Assembly: GCA_036939755.1 (NCBI GenBank)
Contig: JALLAZ010001070.1
Span: forward strand, 1-10,383
Direction of reading: 5' to 3'
Origin: Stephanodiscus triporus
Lineage: Eukaryota > Bacillariophyta > Thalassiosirophyceae > Thalassiosirales > Thalassiosiraceae
DNA: 10,383 nt
Shown here: in pieces, positions 7,813 to 10,383 of the stretch
How positions within the stretch are numbered: position 1 is the stretch's first letter
Layout of the letters: each line of letters starts with the position of its first letter
The notes under the pieces: generated by a model
Told to the model about the DNA's origin: nothing
Database searches by the model: none
What the model saw: only the letters and a program-made list of their open reading frames with translations
Program-made: the position numbers and the translations under genes

Positions 7813-8625
7813 TACCATAAGCCGGGGCATAAGCAACGCCAGGGCATAAGCAAGGCCAACTTAATAAGACAAAAATCTAAGTTAATTAGCAGCGCTAGGT
7901 ACTAAGAGGTTAGTTGTTTCTCCTTTTCTCTGTTATTCCTACATTTAGGCCCCAGTATGGCACCAGGGTTGTTCTTTCTGGTGATCCCTTATACTATGCC
8001 CATCATCTAATAAAGGTGACTTTTCTGATGTTGGGCTGGGCCATGTTACATATAGAACAAAGTTGGAGCAGCCACAACAACACTCCAACATGTCCACCTC
8101 CACCCCCAGTTCCGGCTGGATCTGTGGTGCCTGCATCTTTGCCAATATGTGGGAGGGCAGGGACTGTCAGATGTGCAGCACCACCCACTCCAAGCGGCAG
8201 CAGGCAGTTGGTGCCCCGCCATCTGCTGAGACAGTATTACTACCGTCGTCCATTCGTCTGCTAGATGGAGAGGTTTCTATCCAGGATCTGTTTGATCATG
8301 GCAAACCTCTTGCAGACCTTGCCCGTCGCGCCCCCCTTTGGACGGAGGAGGAACAAACGAGGCATCATGAGAGGGGAAGGATGGATGCAGGATGTGAGTA
8401 TTCGAAGGTGCACCAAATTTGGCCATTCCAGAAATGCATCCTACTTGCGGCATGCCAAATCGAAATAGAGAGGAACAAGTATGATAACGCCCATAGAAAG
8501 GCCAAAAAAACTTTTTTTATTCCCGCGTAGATTTCCATACATCTGACCCGGCCAGCTAAAAAAGAGAGTTTAAGACCTTTGCACTTGGGACTTTAGCCGT
8601 TGCTTATGCCCCGATTTATACGGTA
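7813..8625. mobile_element. Inverted-repeat element 2 carrying a zinc-finger reading frame
   Basis: The left end (7813 on) reads TACCATAAGC then CGGGGCATAAGCAACG. The right end (8625 down, minus strand) reads TACCGTATAAATC then GGGGCATAAGCAACGG. The shared block GGGGCATAAGCAACG is exact. Borders are TA on both sides and the element is 813 bases. The left end holds a tandem unit, GGGGCATAAGCAACGCC (7824-7840) followed by AGGGCATAAGCAAGGCC (7841-7857). The ends share the TACCGTA...ATAAGCAAC pattern with element 1, which finishes only 24 bases upstream, so the two probably used related transposases. No transposase is encoded. The interior carries the frame at 8090-8530. Confidence 0.6.
8090..8530 (+). 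CDS. RanBP2-type zinc-finger protein or captured gene fragment (146 aa)
   Basis: The N-terminus contains W-x-C-x2-C-x3-N-x6-C-x2-C: Trp10, Cys12, Cys15, Asn19, Cys26 and Cys29 (GWICGACIFANMWEGRDCQMC, residues 9-29, written here as GWICGAC and NMWEGRDCQMC around IFA). This is the RanBP2/NZF zinc-finger pattern, which in known proteins binds ubiquitin or RNA. The rest is hydrophilic and unrecognised, with a Lys-rich end. ATG 8090 has A at -3 and precedes the finger by eight residues. A GTGAGT near 8394 could be a splice donor, in which case the tail after about residue 101 would be intronic. The frame lies wholly between the ends of element 2, so it may be a host gene piece picked up by the element or a protein of the element's autonomous relatives. 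Whether it is expressed is unknown. Confidence 0.45.
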   Translation: MSTSTPSSGWICGACIFANMWEGRDCQMCSTTHSKRQQAVGAPPSAETVLLPSSIRLLDGEVSIQDLFDHGKPLADLARRAPLWTEEEQTRHHERGRMDAGCEYSKVHQIWPFQKCILLAACQIEIERNKYDNAHRKAKKTFFIPA

Positions 8626-8727
8626 GTCCCATGTCCCATTATTCCAAAAATATGTGAGTGTGATAGCGGATGTAGCCTAGCTTTGCTCCAGCTTTACTAA
8701 AATTATGCGTGCATAAGTCTACAATAA

Positions 8728-8745
8728 GGGGGAAAATTTTCCCCC
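8728..8745. repeat. Perfect 18-base palindrome
   Basis: GGGGGAAAATTTTCCCCC is fully self-complementary. It lies about 100 bases outside element 2, just beyond the end of the minus-strand zinc-ribbon-like remnant. Function unknown; it could be a hairpin or part of another repeat end. Confidence 0.8.
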
Positions 8746-8790
8746 GGTTTTTTAGATACAGCACAGTACAATACTTAAAAGGTGTTTGCC

Positions 8791-8848
8791 GTTCAGGTCT
8801 GCCCTCCTCTGTTTTCTAGGATGTTCAGTCTGCCCTCCTCTGTTTTCA
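8791..8848. repeat. Near-tandem duplication of a 26-base unit
   Basis: GTTCAG followed by TCTGCCCTCCTCTGTTTTC occurs at 8791-8816 (with one extra G after GTTCAG) and again at 8823-8847. The period of about 32 is not a multiple of three, so on the minus strand the second copy is read in another frame. It looks like a late slippage duplication in a dead gene. Confidence 0.85.
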
Positions 8849-8965
8849 TAGTCATAGGTCTGTTCACACAATGGGCATCTGATTTTGATCACAGGCTCAA
8901 TTTGTTGAACCATACAATATATGATGTTCATCAGTTGGGGTTACGAACCACAGTCCATGGCATAG

Positions 8966-8985
8966 CTGGTACGAATTCGTACCAG
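8966..8985. repeat. Perfect 20-base palindrome
   Basis: CTGGTACGAATTCGTACCAG is completely self-complementary. On the minus strand it falls in the remnant encoding FWYEFVPA. It may be a chance feature of that coding sequence or a hairpin or binding site. Confidence 0.85.
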
Positions 8986-9008
8986 AAGTACGGATTTATA
9001 CCAGGAGA

Positions 9009-9154
9009 CTGAATATTGACCTACTTACCTACCATATGAACACAATACCTTTTTGCTTTTGCATTGTTGTGTTGGTGCACATTAAGGAATGAAATCCTCC
9101 CAAATAGAACCCCACAGAGTAGTCACAGTTGCGCCATCTCATTTACGTAATACC
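9009..9154. other. Short region without a gene between the two remnants
   Basis: No motif is seen on either strand. On the minus strand a GTAAGT near 9024-9029 resembles a splice donor, but no matching exon pair is evident. Confidence 0.3.
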
Positions 9155-10204
9155 TCATGTGCCCTCTACCCACAAACCTCTCTGTTTTCCAGATGCTTCC
9201 ACAAATTTCACAACCTGCTTTATTTTGGAGTAAACTCTTGCTTTTGTATCAAAGTGATAAACCCATTGAGTGGTCATCTTTCCAAGCGGTGGTACATTTT
9301 GATCAATCACACGACCCAGCAGCCACAGTTAATTAGGTTGCATGAGAGTGATCCCATTTGAAAAGTGCTAAGTAGATAACATTGGATTCAGTATGCCATG
9401 ATGGTAACCAATTGTAAACTTGTATGCTTTGAGTTGCTGGCTAGTTAGTTTGCTGATTAATACGTCTAATGTACCATCTAATCAACACTGTCAACAAATG
9501 GCAGCACTGTGTCTTCATCTTCTTCATTACTCAATTCAGAGTGCGCACTCTCTTCGATGCTGTCAATTGCGTCAAACAACACATTTGTAGTACGAATGTT
9601 CTCCCTTTCTTTTGTTAACATGCTCATCATACTATTCATTGTTAACATCATTTCTGTCATTTTTGCACATGCAATGCCTCAAACTTCCTGGTCATCCAGC
9701 TCTTTTCTCAAAGTCTGCATAAATTCACCTGTTATAGAGGCTTTCATTTTGAAAACTGTAAAAGAAATACCAATTTGATCGGAATGGTAGACCAAACGGC
9801 ACACAAGAAAAACCTCTTCTTGATTCTTAGTCAGCATGCTGCTATCCTTATTTTCCGCTTCAACCATTTTTCTAAAGATAAAGATCATGTGTGGTTCAAG
9901 TAGATTATGGTATTGTCCAGCATTGCTTTCGAACAGTCAAATTATGAGGAAACATTTCAACATTCATACCCCTTGCATTCTGAAGATGCAACACTCGTTC
10001 TTTCATCACTGCTGCTGTTTCCAAGTCCATCAGCTGATCTGAGGGTGCTGCCTCTTGCTGGGAATGAAGGTCACCTACGGAATCCATGATGAGACAAACT
10101 TTGACTTTGGTGGTTTGGGATCGCCCAGCACAAACACAACTCCAAGATTGTTTCCAATGTTTCATCAGGAGCCGCCGACCCCAAGATAAACCGTGCATGT
10201 GCAC
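9155..10204 (-). pseudogene. Decayed gene of unknown family on the minus strand, several frames
   Basis: Protein-like sequence continues along the minus strand through at least three frames. 10204-9905 includes DQLMDLETAAVMKERVLHLQ and ends near 9905. 9936-9478 in a second frame starts LFESNAGQYHNLLEPHMIF, continues KMKASITGEFMQTLRKELDD, has one in-frame TGA (9679-9681), resumes GIACAKMTEMMLTMNSMMSM, and ends in an acidic stretch and TAG 9478-9480. 9481-9155 in a third frame reads LDGTLDVLISKLTSQQLKAY, then TTQWVYHFDTKARVYSKIKQ and VVKFVEASGKQRGLW, with TAG 9368-9370 and TAA 9329-9331 inside. The composition stays amphipathic and charged across the breaks, so this looks like one gene of about 350 residues with two frameshifts and three internal stops. 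Met/Leu/Glu-rich sections suggest a coiled coil. I do not recognise it; a mobile-element protein is plausible from the setting. Confidence 0.4.
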
Positions 10205-10355
10205 AGGATGGGTACTTCAAACATCCCCATCCAACCATTATTGACGGAGATATGTGGTTGGACAGTGGGTGGTTTGGGGGTGGTTTGGGGGTTGTGTGAA
10301 ATCACCTGACACACAATTAGCTAGGCGGAAGCTAAGCAAAAAACACACCCCAACC
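10205..10355 (+). promoter_or_regulatory. Probable upstream region of the gene starting at 10356
   Basis: The segment holds a short tandem G/T repeat (TGGTTTGGGG at 10270-10279 and 10281-10290) and an A-rich stretch just before an ATG in strong context. It carries no coding sequence that I can support. A promoter or 5' leader role is inferred only from position. Confidence 0.2.
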
Positions 10356-10383
10356 ATGGCAGCCGTCGTCACCCTACGGCCGC
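10356..10383 (+). CDS. Possible start of a further gene, cut by the window end
   Basis: ATG 10356 sits in CCAACCATGGCAGCC, close to the ideal eukaryotic initiation context with A at -3 and G at +4. The nine codons visible read MAAVVTLRP and the GC content rises as in the other genes of the window. No product can be named from nine residues. It could be an internal exon start or chance. Confidence 0.3.

Larger units (their letters stand above)
8752..9020 (-). pseudogene. Decayed minus-strand coding remnant with a Cys-x2-Cys motif
   Basis: Two adjacent minus-strand frames look like protein. 9020-8931 encodes VNIQSPGINPYFWYEF then VPAMPWTVVRNPN, rich in aromatic residues, and stops at 8931-8933. 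In another frame, 8931-8752 encodes MNIIYCMVQQIEPVIKIRCP then LCEQTYDYENRGGQT and runs on to a TAA at 8752-8754. The RCPLC suggests one half of a zinc-binding site. The frame change at about 8931, and a near-tandem duplication (8791-8848) after ENRGGQT that shifts the frame again, indicate a broken gene. I do not recognise the family. An AG at the upstream edge (AATATTCAG, near 9009) could instead be a splice acceptor. Confidence 0.35.

Noticed and set aside
7914..8264. Plus-strand frame of 116 codons in element 2
   Set aside because: It overlaps the zinc-finger frame in another phase, and its Pro/Cys-rich end is the shifted reading of that finger.
8782..9012. Plus-strand frame of 76 codons
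   Set aside because: It starts at GTG inside a duplicated pyrimidine-rich unit and is antisense to the more protein-like minus-strand remnant.
9089..9361. Plus-strand frame of 90 codons
   Set aside because: Antisense to the remnant containing TTQWVYHFDTKARVYSKIKQ, which has better protein character.
1..10383. tRNA or rRNA genes
   Set aside because: I found no cloverleaf-compatible segment with T-loop GTTCGA-type boxes in place and no rRNA-like conserved sequence by eye; a dedicated scan was not possible.

Overview
The window looks like nuclear DNA from a diatom, most likely a centric one. The main reason is a DUF6824 domain, as I know it from diatom nuclear proteins, in the largest gene. 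Spliceosomal introns with GT-AG borders, GC-rich genes full of trinucleotide repeats and AT-richer, transposon-littered flanks also fit. The species cannot be fixed from the sequence alone.

Layout. Positions 1-680 hold no convincing gene. From 2793 down to about 700 on the minus strand lies an N-alpha-acetyltransferase of the NAA60 type (GNAT fold). Its conserved core is split by very large Asp/Arg/Gly/Ser/Thr-rich insertions made of GAC/GTC triplets. The long open frame ends in intron sequence: a 243-base intron (849-1091) joins it to a short exon that restores the conserved C-terminal strand of the family. A possible second intron gives an alternative tail. Divergently, 3299-6619 on the plus strand encodes a DUF6824 protein of up to 1106 residues with poly-Gln, poly-His, poly-Gly and poly-Asn tracts and a Gln-rich coiled coil, probably a nuclear regulatory protein. 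The roughly 500 bases between the two starts probably act as a shared bidirectional promoter.

From about 6620 to 10204 the DNA changes character to AT-richer, repeat-rich and mostly without intact genes. Two short inverted-repeat elements sit 24 bases apart. Element 1 (7074-7788) carries a large imperfect hairpin with two 154-base arms. Element 2 (7813-8625) carries a 146-codon reading frame with a RanBP2-type zinc finger. Their ends share the pattern TACCGTA...ATAAGCAAC and TA borders, so they look like related non-autonomous cut-and-paste transposons. Beyond them the minus strand from 10204 to 8752 holds remains of one or two decayed genes, seen as protein-like stretches that jump frame and contain stops. 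The last 28 bases look like the first nine codons of a further plus-strand gene.

I see no operon-like or defence-type system. The points most worth following are the insertion-swollen NAA60 with its hidden last exon(s), and the pair of related inverted-repeat elements, one a foldback and the other carrying a zinc-finger gene fragment.
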